Shown in pieces: positions 1-7,519 of a DNA stretch of 18,104 bases. The stretch spans positions 1-18,104 of the forward strand of contig CADCQZ010000295.1 in the NCBI GenBank assembly GCA_902803675.1, written 5' to 3'. The notes under the pieces are model-generated. The model was not told the DNA's origin. It saw only the letters and a program-made list of their open reading frames with translations, and made no database searches. Position 1 is the first letter of the stretch; the number at the start of each line of letters is the position of its first letter. Source of the DNA: an uncultured Eubacteriales bacterium (lineage in GTDB: Bacteria > Bacillota_A > Clostridia > Christensenellales > Aristaeellaceae). A program made the position numbers and the translations under genes.

Positions 1-137
1 AATACTGACCAGGCGTGGCCTGGTCAGTTGCTTGGACTACTACATGAACCAACATGCTTTGAAATTGAGCCGAACCGCCGGATGCCGGACGGCACGTCCG
101 GTGGTGTGAGAGGGAGATTAATTTCTCCCTACTCGAT
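1..137 (+). mobile_element. Group II intron, 3' end (domains V and VI), probably class C; truncated by the window edge
   Basis: Domain V folds at 74-105. A lower helix pairs 74-82 with 97-105, with a G-U wobble at 77:102. A two-base bulge (CG, 95-96) follows, then an upper helix 83-86/91-94 with loop GGAC. The catalytic triad reads C76-G77-C78, the CGC form known from class C introns such as that of Oceanobacillus iheyensis. Domain VI pairs 108-117 with 124-134 and leaves a single bulged A at 131, the expected branch-point position. The intron should end at about 137 (GAT), and the following exon begins with a T-run. Frame 2 stays open from base 2 to a TGA at 107-109 and could be the tail of the intron's reverse transcriptase, but 35 codons are too few to be sure. 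The intron lies convergent to uvrB. The body of the intron and its 5' exon are outside the window. Confidence 0.85.
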
Positions 138-166
138 TTTTTGACGGATATGACGATCGACAAGCG

Positions 167-2176
167 TCAGTGGTGGCGCATCTTTTCCCGTCTGTGACGG
201 ACGGGGGCCTTGACCACCGGCGCGTCGCCCCGCAGGGCGAAGAGCTGATCCCTGAATTTCGCGGCTTTTTCGAATTCCATGTTGGAGGCGGCGGTGAGCA
301 TCTGGTCCTCGAGGTTCTTGATGAGCGCCTCTTTTTCCTCCGAGGCGATATCCGCCGGGATCTCTTCCTCGGCCTGCTCCGTCATTTCCAGCAGCGCCCG
401 TACGGCGGAATGCACGGTCTCGGGGGTGATGCCGTGGTCCTCGTTATACTTTTCCTGCAGGGCGCGCCGGCGGTTGGTCTCGGTGATGGCGGCCATCATG
501 GAGTCGGTCATCATATCCGCGTACATGATCACCCGGCTGTCTGCGTTCCGGGCGGCCCGGCCGATGGTCTGTATCAGGGAGGTCTCGGACCGGAGGAATC
601 CCTCCTTGTCCGCGTCCAGGATCGCCACCAGGCCCACCTCCGGCAGGTCGAGCCCTTCCCTCAGCAGGTTGATGCCCACCAGCACGTCGTATTCTCCCAG
701 CCGCAGGCCGCGGAGGAGCTTCTGGCGCTCCATCGTCTGCACGTCGGAGTGCAGGTACTGCACCCTGATGCCGTTTTCGTCCAGGAAGTCACTGAGCCGC
801 TCGGCCATCTTCTTGGTCAGGGTAGTCACCAGCACCCGCCAGCCCTTGTCCACGGTCTCATGGATACGGCCCAGCAGGTCGTCCACCTGTCCGCTGGCGG
901 GGGACAGGATGATCTTCGGATCCAGCAGCCCGGTGGGCCGGATGATCTGCTCCACGATCTGGGAGGCCTTTTCTTTTTCATAGGGCGCCGGTGTGGCGGA
1001 CACATAGATCGTCTGATGGATGCGGCTGTTGAATTCGTCGAATTTCAGCGGCCTGTTGTCAAAGGCCGACGGGAGCCTGAAACCGTAGTCCACCAGAGCT
1101 TCCTTGCGCACCCGGTCCCCGGCGTACATGGCGCGGATCTGGGGGATGGTCACATGGCTCTCGTCGATGAACACGATGAAATCCTTCGGGAAATAGTCCA
1201 GCAGGCAGAAGGGCGCGTCGCCGGGCTGTCTCCCGTCAAAATAACGGCTGTAATTCTCGATGCCCTGGCAGTAACCGATCTCCCTTATCATCTCCAGATC
1301 ATAGGTGGTCCGCTGACGCAGCCGCTCCGCTTCCAGGGGTTTTTCATTCTGCTCGAAGTAAGCGCAGCGCTCTTCCATGTCCTTTTTGATCTGGATGAGG
1401 GCTTTGTCGCGGCTCTCGGGATTGGTGGCGTAGAAGGTGGCCGGATAGATCGGCGCGTGGAGCACCGCCCGCTTGACCTGGCCGGTGGTGAGGGCGAATT
1501 CGCTGATGCGGTCGATCTCGTCGCCGAAGAATTCCACCCGGATGCCGTAATCCCGCTGATCCGCGGGGATCACTTCCACGGTGTCGCCCCGCACCCGGAA
1601 CAGGCCCCGCTCCAGGCTCAGGTCGTTGCGCTCGTACTGGATGTCCACCAGCTGCCTGAGGAGCTCTTCCCGGGACAGCTTCATCCCCGGCCGCAGGGAG
1701 ATCATCTGCCCCTCGTATTCCGAGGGATCGCCCATGGAATAGATACAGCTCACGGACGCGACGATGATCACGTCCCGCCTTTCGCGCAGGGCGGCGGTGG
1801 CGCTGTGCCGCAGCCTGTCGATCTCGTCATTGATCGAGGCGTCCTTTTCGATATAGGTGTCGCTGGAGGCGATGTAAGCCTCGGGCTGATAATAATCGTA
1901 ATAGGAGACGAAGTACTCTACGGCGCTGTCGGGGAAGAACGCTTTCAATTCCGCGCACAGCTGGGCCGCCAGCGTCTTGTTGTGAGCGATCACCAGGGTG
2001 GGGCGCTGCACCTGCTCGATCACGGAGGCCATGGTGAAAGTCTTGCCGGACCCGGTCACGCCCAAAAGCACCTGGGATCCCATGCCTTTCCGGACGCCTT
2101 CCGCCAGGGCGCGAATGGCCTCGGGCTGGTCGCCGGAGGCGGTATAGGGGGCTTTCAATACAAATCGGTCATTCAT
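167..2176 (-). CDS. uvrB: UvrABC excision nuclease subunit B (UvrB)
   Basis: UvrB is the DNA-damage-verifying helicase-like subunit of nucleotide excision repair. It is loaded by UvrA and recruits UvrC. The 669-aa product has the family's usual length and order. A Walker A motif (GVTGSGKT) lies at residues 39-46. The tyrosine-rich beta-hairpin with [10 protein letters not shown], which grips DNA, follows. The DEAD-like box is IDESH, helicase motifs including QTIGRAARN come next, and a C-terminal UVR motif ([14 protein letters not shown]) binds UvrC. The chosen start is the ATG at 2176, because GGGAG lies 7-8 bases upstream and the protein then begins [20 protein letters not shown], as in homologues; an upstream in-frame start would add eight unmatched residues. 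The ATG overlaps the stop of the caspase-like gene by 8 bases, suggesting translational coupling. No uvrA or uvrC is nearby. I see no convincing terminator between the stop and the intron. Confidence 0.98.
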   Translation of the reverse strand: MNDRFVLKAPYTASGDQPEAIRALAEGVRKGMGSQVLLGVTGSGKTFTMASVIEQVQRPTLVIAHNKTLAAQLCAELKAFFPDSAVEYFVSYYDYYQPEAYIASSDTYIEKDASINDEIDRLRHSATAALRERRDVIIVASVSCIYSMGDPSEYEGQMISLRPGMKLSREELLRQLVDIQYERNDLSLERGLFRVRGDTVEVIPADQRDYGIRVEFFGDEIDRISEFALTTGQVKRAVLHAPIYPATFYATNPESRDKALIQIKKDMEERCAYFEQNEKPLEAERLRQRTTYDLEMIREIGYCQGIENYSRYFDGRQPGDAPFCLLDYFPKDFIVFIDESHVTIPQIRAMYAGDRVRKEALVDYGFRLPSAFDNRPLKFDEFNSRIHQTIYVSATPAPYEKEKASQIVEQIIRPTGLLDPKIILSPASGQVDDLLGRIHETVDKGWRVLVTTLTKKMAERLSDFLDENGIRVQYLHSDVQTMERQKLLRGLRLGEYDVLVGINLLREGLDLPEVGLVAILDADKEGFLRSETSLIQTIGRAARNADSRVIMYADMMTDSMMAAITETNRRRALQEKYNEDHGITPETVHSAVRALLEMTEQAEEEIPADIASEEKEALIKNLEDQMLTAASNMEFEKAAKFRDQLFALRGDAPVVKAPVRHRREKMRHH

Positions 2177-3692
2177 CGTTTTCTCCCGTGATATCCTCAC
2201 TCATCAGGTTCAGGCGGAACCATCCGCTCAGGGCGACCTCGCTGCCTTCGGAGGTATACAGTGTCGCTTCCACCCGGTATTCGCCCGGCGGCGACACGTT
2301 CCCGTCCCGGTCGAGCCCGTCCCAGTAAACGATGCTGCCCTGATAGGGCTGGGGCCTGCTGGGGCTCATGGATCGGATGCGCCGGATGATCTTTCCCTCG
2401 TCGTTGAACACGGCGGCGCTGATGGCGCAGGGATAGAGGTGGCGGATGAAAAAGGCCGCTTCCCCGCCCTCGGTCAGGTCGTATCCGGGCAGGGTGAATA
2501 CCCGCGGCCGTTCGCCGCCCCCGGCTTTTTCGACGCCGATGAGGCGTGAGCACTGCAGCACGGCGTAGTTCTCGGGCTTGGTGATGATGAGCAGCATGAT
2601 ATAGCCGTAGTCGTCCTCGCCCTTGTGATCCAGGGTGAGCACGCGCTCCTTCCGCCCGGGCTGCGTGCCGCCCTCGCTTCGGTCCAGCATCATCTGGGCA
2701 TTCTCCCAGTCCCACCGGCCGCCCCGGTAATAGACCAGCTGGTAGTAGACCTGCCCCTCTTCCCATTGAGTGTAGGCGAAACAGAGCTGGTTTCCGGTGC
2801 CGATCAGGGTGTCGTCGCTCACAAGATCGCTGATGATCTTTTCGCTGCGCATGGCGGAGGCTCTCTTCTTATACCGGAAAAACACGAAATCGTCATCGAA
2901 CTCCGGATAGGCCTGGGGGCTGGAGGCGCAGTAATTATCGCACAGGTACTGGTACGCTTCCCTCAATGTCACCTGCTCGTCCCGGTCGCTGTCGGCGGGG
3001 GAGAAGCCTTCGAAACAGAATATGTCGGACAGCACCGTGGTGAAGTACCCGGCTCCCCGCCGTGTATCCGGCGCGCCCTCATCCGCGTTGTGCCAGTACC
3101 AGCTCTCCTCGCTGCCGCCCGCGCTGCACAGCACCTTGTAGTCCGGGCCGCGGAAGGGGATCTCGTCCGTGTGCAGACGCCCCAGGCCTTTGCCGATCAT
3201 CGCGCCCGCGTTGCAGGCGTCCAGGATCAGTACCTTCAGGCCGGGGACCGTGTCCAGGATAGCTTTGAGCTGCTCCGCTGTGACCAGCTCCTCCGTTTCA
3301 CCGTCGCTCAGAGCCAGGGCACAGTTTTCCAGGGGCATGGCGCTGTCATAGACTCCGTGGGTGCTGATATAGAACAGGGAAATATCCCCGTCCTTCGCGC
3401 CGGAATAGGCTCTTTTGACCGCGTCCGAAAGGGCGTCCACCGTGCAAAGGGTATCGCACTCTGTGCGGACAGCCTCGTAGCCTCTTTCATCATGGCTGAG
3501 GGCTTCCTTCAGGAGCGTGACGTTGTTTTGAGCGGCCGGCGCTGTGGACGGACGGGCGGGGAAGTGGTCACAGCTGACCAGAAGCGCCCGAAGAACAGGT
3601 CCCGTTTCGAGCTTCTCGGCCGGACATATATGAGGCACCGCTGTAAAAAGCGCCATAAGGACAGAAAGGATGACCTTAAGCACTTTCGGCAT
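2169..3692 (-). CDS. Secreted caspase-like (peptidase C14 family) protein with C-terminal FlgD/Ig-like domain
   Basis: This is a predicted exported cysteine peptidase of the caspase/metacaspase clan. Residues 1-25 ([20 protein letters not shown]) form a signal peptide without a lipobox. The p20-like domain spans about 35-260. The catalytic His is H112 in FYISTHG and the catalytic Cys is C160 in [10 protein letters not shown]; both sit at the ends of hydrophobic strands, as in the family. An EF-hand-like acidic stretch ([15 protein letters not shown]) closes the domain, as in many bacterial C14 proteins. Residues about 410-495 resemble the FlgD Ig-like fold, with the typical [18 protein letters not shown]. 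The middle portion (about 265-400) is not recognised. The ATG at 3692 is preferred over a TTG at 3704 because GGGAG lies 5 bases before it and it gives a clean signal peptide. The substrate is unknown. The gene follows the SDR gene by 36 bases and overlaps uvrB. Confidence 0.85.
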   Translation of the reverse strand: MPKVLKVILSVLMALFTAVPHICPAEKLETGPVLRALLVSCDHFPARPSTAPAAQNNVTLLKEALSHDERGYEAVRTECDTLCTVDALSDAVKRAYSGAKDGDISLFYISTHGVYDSAMPLENCALALSDGETEELVTAEQLKAILDTVPGLKVLILDACNAGAMIGKGLGRLHTDEIPFRGPDYKVLCSAGGSEESWYWHNADEGAPDTRRGAGYFTTVLSDIFCFEGFSPADSDRDEQVTLREAYQYLCDNYCASSPQAYPEFDDDFVFFRYKKRASAMRSEKIISDLVSDDTLIGTGNQLCFAYTQWEEGQVYYQLVYYRGGRWDWENAQMMLDRSEGGTQPGRKERVLTLDHKGEDDYGYIMLLIITKPENYAVLQCSRLIGVEKAGGGERPRVFTLPGYDLTEGGEAAFFIRHLYPCAISAAVFNDEGKIIRRIRSMSPSRPQPYQGSIVYWDGLDRDGNVSPPGEYRVEATLYTSEGSEVALSGWFRLNLMSEDITGENDE

Positions 3693-3728
3693 GGGCGCTC
3701 CCAAAGATCCTTAACGACGGATCAAACA

Positions 3729-4436
3729 TCAGATGATCATTCCTCCGTTGACGCCGATGACCTGCCCCGTGATGAAGGAAGATTCATCCGAGCACAGGAA
3801 ATAAACGGCCTGAGCGCAGTCCTGTACGGTGCCCAGCCGCCCCAGAGGTGTTTCCCCGATCATCTGGCCGGCCGTTTCGCCGGGCAGAGACTCATTCATC
3901 CGGGTGGGGATGTAGCCGGGACACAGGGCGTTGACCCGTATCCCGGAGGGGCCGCACTCTTTGGCCAGGGCTTTGGCGAGGCCGATCTGGCCGGCCTTCA
4001 CGGCGGAATACGCCGCTTCACAGCTGGCGCCCGCCTGCCCCCACATGGAGGACACGAAAACGATGCTCCCGCATCCCCGTGATATCATGGAGGGAAGAAA
4101 ATGCTTCACTAAAAGGAAAGCGCCTTTGAGATGGACCTGTGTCAGGTCGTCAAAGGCTTCCGTGGGCATATCCTGGATGAGCCCGCGCCACGCGGTGCCG
4201 GCGCACAGCACCAGGGCGTCCAGGTGATGGGCCTTGGACAGGACCCGGTCTCTGAGATCGATGACCTGAGATTCATCCCTCACGTCACAGGGAATGAACA
4301 GAGCGCCGGGTACGGCGTCCTCCGTCCGTGGCGTGTTTCGGGCACAGGTAAAGGGCAGCCAGCCTCTGGAAACGAAAAGCTCCGCCGCCCCGGCGCCGAT
4401 CCCGCGGCTCCCGCCGGTGATGAGTACCGTTTTCAT
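3729..4436 (-). CDS. SDR-family NAD(P)-dependent oxidoreductase (FabG-like)
   Basis: A 235-aa classical short-chain dehydrogenase/reductase. The Rossmann nucleotide-binding motif TGGSRGIG is at residues 8-15. The usual NNAG is replaced by LCAG (about 77-80). The catalytic Ser is S130 in VFVSS and the YxxxK pair is Y143/K147 in AAYSAVKAG. The end reads FITGQVIGVNGGMII, as in FabG-type enzymes. The substrate cannot be read from sequence. It could be a 3-oxoacyl-ACP reductase, but no fatty-acid genes are nearby, so I give no symbol. The start is the ATG at 4436; its first base is the last base of the tautomerase stop (TGATG), so translation is probably coupled. A TTG lies one codon upstream. GGGAG lies 9 bases before the ATG. 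Confidence 0.93.
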   Translation of the reverse strand: MKTVLITGGSRGIGAGAAELFVSRGWLPFTCARNTPRTEDAVPGALFIPCDVRDESQVIDLRDRVLSKAHHLDALVLCAGTAWRGLIQDMPTEAFDDLTQVHLKGAFLLVKHFLPSMISRGCGSIVFVSSMWGQAGASCEAAYSAVKAGQIGLAKALAKECGPSGIRVNALCPGYIPTRMNESLPGETAGQMIGETPLGRLGTVQDCAQAVYFLCSDESSFITGQVIGVNGGMII

Positions 4437-4771
4437 CAAAAATTGCTCCCGTTCCAGCCCCAGTCCGGTGTGCAGACATAACGGACATAGGTGTTCCCCG
4501 GGTCGATCCCAAGGTGATCCTCAAGGCAGCGGCATACTTCCCCTGTGAAACGCTCCAGCGAGCGTCCCTGTCCGTACAGGGATACGCCCACGAAAGCCGT
4601 CGGCTCATCGGAGCGGCCGCGGAAGGCCATGTCACAGTCTCCCTCGAAACGCAGCATCAGCCAGCTCTCGCTCTTGCCGAGCACGGTGACCGCCTTGCCC
4701 AGGGCGGCGGTGAGGGTCTCTCTCTGTTTTTTATCGATGGGCCGGTTCGTCTGGATATGGATATACGGCAT
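4436..4771 (-). CDS. MIF-family tautomerase (macrophage migration inhibitory factor / phenylpyruvate tautomerase-like)
   Basis: A 111-aa protein resembling MIF over its whole length. It has the start MPYIHIQTNRP, K33 matching MIF Lys32, the block MAFRG (MIF: MAFGG), and a C-terminal block with YVRY and GWNGSNF (MIF: YINY, GWNNSTF). In this family, removing the initiator Met exposes the catalytic Pro1. That makes the third in-frame ATG (4771) the functional start, and the AAGGAGGG site lies exactly 7 bases before it, whereas it abuts the first ATG (4777). The CxxC motif of mammalian MIF, linked to its thiol-oxidoreductase activity, is absent. The natural substrate is unknown. It is first in the operon, directly behind a sigma-70-type promoter, and coupled to the SDR gene. 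The next two genes encode a secreted caspase-like protein and UvrB. Confidence 0.88.
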   Translation of the reverse strand: MPYIHIQTNRPIDKKQRETLTAALGKAVTVLGKSESWLMLRFEGDCDMAFRGRSDEPTAFVGVSLYGQGRSLERFTGEVCRCLEDHLGIDPGNTYVRYVCTPDWGWNGSNF

Positions 4772-4777
4772 GATCAT

Positions 4778-4785
4778 CCCTCCTT
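4778..4785 (-). promoter_or_regulatory. Ribosome binding site that decides the tautomerase start
   Basis: The sequence AAGGAGGG (minus strand) is followed by ATGATCATG. It touches the first ATG but lies 7 bases from the second, the usual distance. The second ATG is also the one that places Pro directly after Met, as MIF-family catalysis requires. Confidence 0.8.
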
Positions 4786-4793
4786 ATTCGTTT

Positions 4794-4822
4794 ATTATAT
4801 CATCGGCGGCTCGGGATGGAAA
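4794..4822 (-). promoter_or_regulatory. Probable sigma-70-type promoter of the tautomerase-SDR-caspase-uvrB operon
   Basis: A perfect -10 box TATAAT (4799-4794) stands 17 bases from TTTCCA (4822-4817), which matches the -35 consensus at four of six positions. Transcription should start near 4787, giving a very short leader that begins just before the Shine-Dalgarno site. A 13-base palindrome, AATTGACACAATT at 4843-4855, lies about 20 bases upstream. Confidence 0.65.
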
Positions 4823-4912
4823 GTGCAACATTGATGAACGGGAATTGACACAATTATGCCGCATTTGTGGAAGAATATTATAATGTATGTGAAGTTCATC
4901 TTCGCGTGCACT

Positions 4913-4950
4913 GGCCGTTCCGGGTCCCCTCTCCGGGCGGCCTTTTGATT
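4913..4950 (+). terminator. Hairpin between the histidine kinase 3' end and the next operon; T-tail on the + strand
   Basis: GGCCG (4913-4917) pairs with CGGCC (4938-4942), and CCGG (4920-4923) pairs with CCGG (4933-4936), followed on the + strand by TTTTGATTTG. On the minus strand, where the histidine kinase gene ends, no T-run follows the stem. It could still stop minus-strand transcripts poorly, or it could block antisense transcription into the kinase gene. No + strand gene precedes it. Confidence 0.45.
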
Positions 4951-4962
4951 TGTTCGGAGACC

Positions 4963-6699
4963 TTATTCATGGCCGGCCGCGGGGATCACGAAGGAGAAGG
5001 TACTGCCTTCCCCGGGCTTGCTGTCAAGGGCGATGGTCACGTTCATTTTGTCCATGATCTCCTTGGCGATGGCCAGGCCAAGGCCGCTGCCCTTGTTGCT
5101 GCGGCTCTTTTCAGCCTGGTGGAAGCGGTCAAAAGCCATGCGCTGCGTCTCCTCGCTCATGCCGATGCCGTTATCCTTGACATAGAATCGTACGCCGCCC
5201 TCGGCCTTGCTGCAGCCGATCTCCACTTTACCGCCCGCGGGCGTGTATTTTCGGGCGTTGTCCAGGAAGATCGTCAGCACCTGGCTGAGCCTGTCCTCGT
5301 TGGATGTGAGATCGGGCAGCGGCTCAGAGGGAACGGATCTGTCAAGATCGATGCCGGCCTCCGTGAACAGTTTCCGGTTGCGGTCATGCAGATCCATCAC
5401 CAGTTCGGCCGGATCGATCGTCTCCATCTCAAAGGCTTCCGAACGGGTCTGCAGTCCGCTGAGTTCCAGCAGGTCATTGACGAGCCTTGAAAGGCGGGTG
5501 CTCTCCTCGGTGATCAGGGTATAGTAGTGATGGAGCTCGGTCGGATCGGTCACCAGGCCGTCCTTCAGGCCTTCGGATATGCCGCGGATGGAGGTGAGCG
5601 GCGTGCGAAGCTCGTGGGAGATATTGGCGACGTATTCCCGCCGCGTGTTCTCAAGGCGCTCCTGCTCGGTGATGTCCCGCAAAAGGGCCACGGCGCCGGC
5701 TGTCCGCCGCATCCGGCGGGGGAGGGCTGTGATGATGTACTGGATCACCCGTTCGCCGGAAAGGAATGTGCCGGTAGCGGGACCGGGATCCCGATCGGTC
5801 GGGCCGGAGCACAGGGCGACGATCTTCCCCGCCAGATCCGTCTGCACCTCGGGGCCGGCTTGAGCCAGGATGGCAGTGGCGGCGGAGTTCCGATGGATCA
5901 GGTTCCCGTTTTCGTCCATGGCGATGATGCCTTCCTCCAGGCCTTCCAGGATCAGCGTCACAGCTTCCTTTTCGCGCTTTAAGTCCTGGATGGCGGCGGA
6001 GACCCGGTCAGACATGACATTGAAGGAGTGGGCGATCTCGTTGATCTCGCCGTGGTACTCCTCCGGGATATGCACCTCCTCGCCGAGGCAGAGCTTTTCA
6101 GCCGCCTGGCTTAAGTTGATGGCGGGCTTGGCGATCTGCCGGGTGGACAGGAAAAACAGCAGGATCAGCGTGGGCAGCAGCACCGCCAGGAACAGGATCA
6201 GCCGCAGCTGGTAAGCCGTGAGAGAACGGTTGAAATTCGTCCTGCTGTGGCCGGCAAGTACATATCCTCCCCTGACGGCGCCGATCGTGATCAGGGAGGT
6301 ACTGCCGTGTTCCGAGTAGCGGTGCCGGATGCTGCCCGGGGCGGTCTTCAGACTCTCCACGGCCCTCGGGATATCCATGCGCGCCACGTAGGGCAGGGCG
6401 CCCTCGGTATAGGCGAGCAGCGATCCGTGATCATCCATCAGCACCAGGAAATCCTGCCCGTCGGAAAATATCGGGTTGAGCACCGCGGTCAGTTCGTCCT
6501 GGGTGACGGCACCCTCGGTCCACTGAGCCAGCAGCTGTTCCCCGGTCTCGAAATTCCGGTCGATCTCGCTCTGGTCAGCCCGGATCAGCACTGTCGAGAA
6601 CAGGTTGGCGGCGAAAAGATACACCAGGATCAGCACCAGCCATGTGCAGGCGATCAGGCCGATCAGGTACCTGAAATAAAGGCTGTGTCTATTCAGCAT
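4963..6699 (-). CDS. Membrane sensor histidine kinase (PhoR/ResE/WalK-like)
   Basis: The 578-aa product has a transmembrane segment at about 11-34 and an extracytoplasmic sensor region at about 35-165. A second membrane segment (about 165-185) leads into a HAMP linker (about 186-240). Then come a PAS-like domain (about 248-345, with GIIAMDENGNLIHRN), a HisKA domain with phospho-acceptor H362 in NISHELRTPLTS, and a HATPase domain. The last shows an N box (FLDNARKYTP) and G boxes (GIGMSEE, GSGLGLAIAKE). It would phosphorylate the response regulator encoded just upstream; the two genes overlap by 11 bases, a strong sign of one pair. The signal sensed is unknown. The ATG at 6699 is preceded by GAGGT. 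The architecture matches PhoR, ResE and WalK, and sequence alone does not separate them; no phosphate or respiratory genes are adjacent. Confidence 0.95.
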   Translation of the reverse strand: MLNRHSLYFRYLIGLIACTWLVLILVYLFAANLFSTVLIRADQSEIDRNFETGEQLLAQWTEGAVTQDELTAVLNPIFSDGQDFLVLMDDHGSLLAYTEGALPYVARMDIPRAVESLKTAPGSIRHRYSEHGSTSLITIGAVRGGYVLAGHSRTNFNRSLTAYQLRLILFLAVLLPTLILLFFLSTRQIAKPAINLSQAAEKLCLGEEVHIPEEYHGEINEIAHSFNVMSDRVSAAIQDLKREKEAVTLILEGLEEGIIAMDENGNLIHRNSAATAILAQAGPEVQTDLAGKIVALCSGPTDRDPGPATGTFLSGERVIQYIITALPRRMRRTAGAVALLRDITEQERLENTRREYVANISHELRTPLTSIRGISEGLKDGLVTDPTELHHYYTLITEESTRLSRLVNDLLELSGLQTRSEAFEMETIDPAELVMDLHDRNRKLFTEAGIDLDRSVPSEPLPDLTSNEDRLSQVLTIFLDNARKYTPAGGKVEIGCSKAEGGVRFYVKDNGIGMSEETQRMAFDRFHQAEKSRSNKGSGLGLAIAKEIMDKMNVTIALDSKPGEGSTFSFVIPAAGHE

Positions 6700-7390
6700 G
6701 GGTGATGACCTCGGCTTTATAGCCTACACCGTACACGGACCTGAGCTGCAGGTCGGTATCCTCCGGCATCTTTTTCCGGATGCGCTTGATGGAAGTGTCC
6801 ACCACCCGGGGATCCCCGTTGAAGTCGAAACCCCAGATATTGTCCAGCAGCTGCTCACGGGTGAAGACCTGGCGGGGATGGGACGCCATCAGGTGAAGGA
6901 TCTCCACTTCCTTGGGGGAGAGCACCACCTTCTCACCGTTCACCGTGACCTCGTAGCATTTCAGATCGATGACGGTGTTGCCGTGGACGAGCCTGCCCCG
7001 GTCGGGCTCCAGGGTCATCTGGTTGAGCCGGCGGAATATCACCTGGATGCGGCTGACGATCTCCCGGGGGGAGAAGGGCTTGACGATATAGTCGTCTGCT
7101 CCCAGTGCAAAACCCAGCAGCTTGTCTACTTCCTCACCCTTGGCCGTCAGGATGATGATGGGTACATTGCTGACGGCCCGGATATCCGAGCATACCTGGG
7201 TGCCGCTCCGGCCCGGCATCATGATATCCAGGATGACCAGGTCGGGCGAGGTCTGCGCGAACGCTTCCATGACCTCATTCCCTCTGAAAACGGAGTACAC
7301 GTCATAGCCCTCGCGGGTCAGATACATCCGCAGGGATTCGTGGATCCCTTTTTCGTCATCCGCGATCAGGATCATTTTTTTCTTGCTCAT
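6689..7390 (-). CDS. OmpR/PhoB-family response regulator
   Basis: A 233-aa cytoplasmic transcription factor. The receiver domain (about 5-118) has the acidic pair D11/D12, phospho-acceptor D55 in LVILDIMMPG, the switch T82 and K104 in YIVKPFSP. The C-terminal winged-helix DNA-binding domain (about 130-228) includes LSPKEVEILHLMASHPRQVF and the end block RSVYGVGYKAE. The start chosen is the ATG at 7390, with GGAGG 7 bases upstream; a GTG at 7420 would add ten unmatched residues. The kinase gene follows with an 11-base overlap. A promoter lies immediately upstream. Its targets are unknown; neighbouring operons are possible but nothing in the sequence proves this. Confidence 0.96.
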   Translation of the reverse strand: MSKKKMILIADDEKGIHESLRMYLTREGYDVYSVFRGNEVMEAFAQTSPDLVILDIMMPGRSGTQVCSDIRAVSNVPIIILTAKGEEVDKLLGFALGADDYIVKPFSPREIVSRIQVIFRRLNQMTLEPDRGRLVHGNTVIDLKCYEVTVNGEKVVLSPKEVEILHLMASHPRQVFTREQLLDNIWGFDFNGDPRVVDTSIKRIRKKMPEDTDLQLRSVYGVGYKAEVITHAE

Positions 7391-7422
7391 TTTTCCGCCT
7401 CCGCTGTGATCAGGTCCCACCG

Positions 7423-7452
7423 ATCATATCATCCGAAGGGGCATCGTGGCAA
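7423..7452 (-). promoter_or_regulatory. Probable promoter of the two-component operon
   Basis: The -35 box TTGCCA (7452-7447) and the -10 box TATGAT (7428-7423) each match five of six consensus bases, with an 18-base spacer. Transcription should begin near 7416, about 26 bases before the response-regulator ATG. Confidence 0.65.
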
Positions 7453-7478
7453 ACGGTGACAATAATCTGCCCCAATTG

Positions 7479-7505
7479 AAAGCGGCCCGATGATCGGGCC
7501 GCTTT
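7479..7505 (-). terminator. Intrinsic terminator after proS (near-perfect palindrome)
   Basis: The arms AAAGCGGCCCGAT (7479-7491) and ATCGGGCCGCTTT (7493-7505) are perfect inverse complements, giving a stem of about 11-12 pairs after allowing for the loop. It begins 14 bases past the proS stop. The T-tail on the minus strand is short (TTTCAATT), so termination may be only moderate. It separates the proS operon from the two-component operon. Confidence 0.75.
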
Positions 7506-7519
7506 GAAAGACCGGGATA

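Noticed and set aside
150..168. Short hairpin TGACG...CGTCA just after the uvrB stop as a terminator
   Set aside because: Only five pairs, with a nine-base loop and no T-run on the minus strand.
170..2191. Long open frame on the + strand opposite uvrB (673 codons)
   Set aside because: It is a shadow of uvrB; the translation has no recognisable motif, and high GC produces long antisense frames.
2625..4082. 485-codon + strand frame opposite the caspase-like and SDR genes
   Set aside because: It spans two clear minus-strand genes and shows no domain.
4845..4884. TTGACA and TATAAT on the + strand
   Set aside because: The two boxes are 28 bases apart, too far for a sigma-70-type promoter, and no + strand gene follows.
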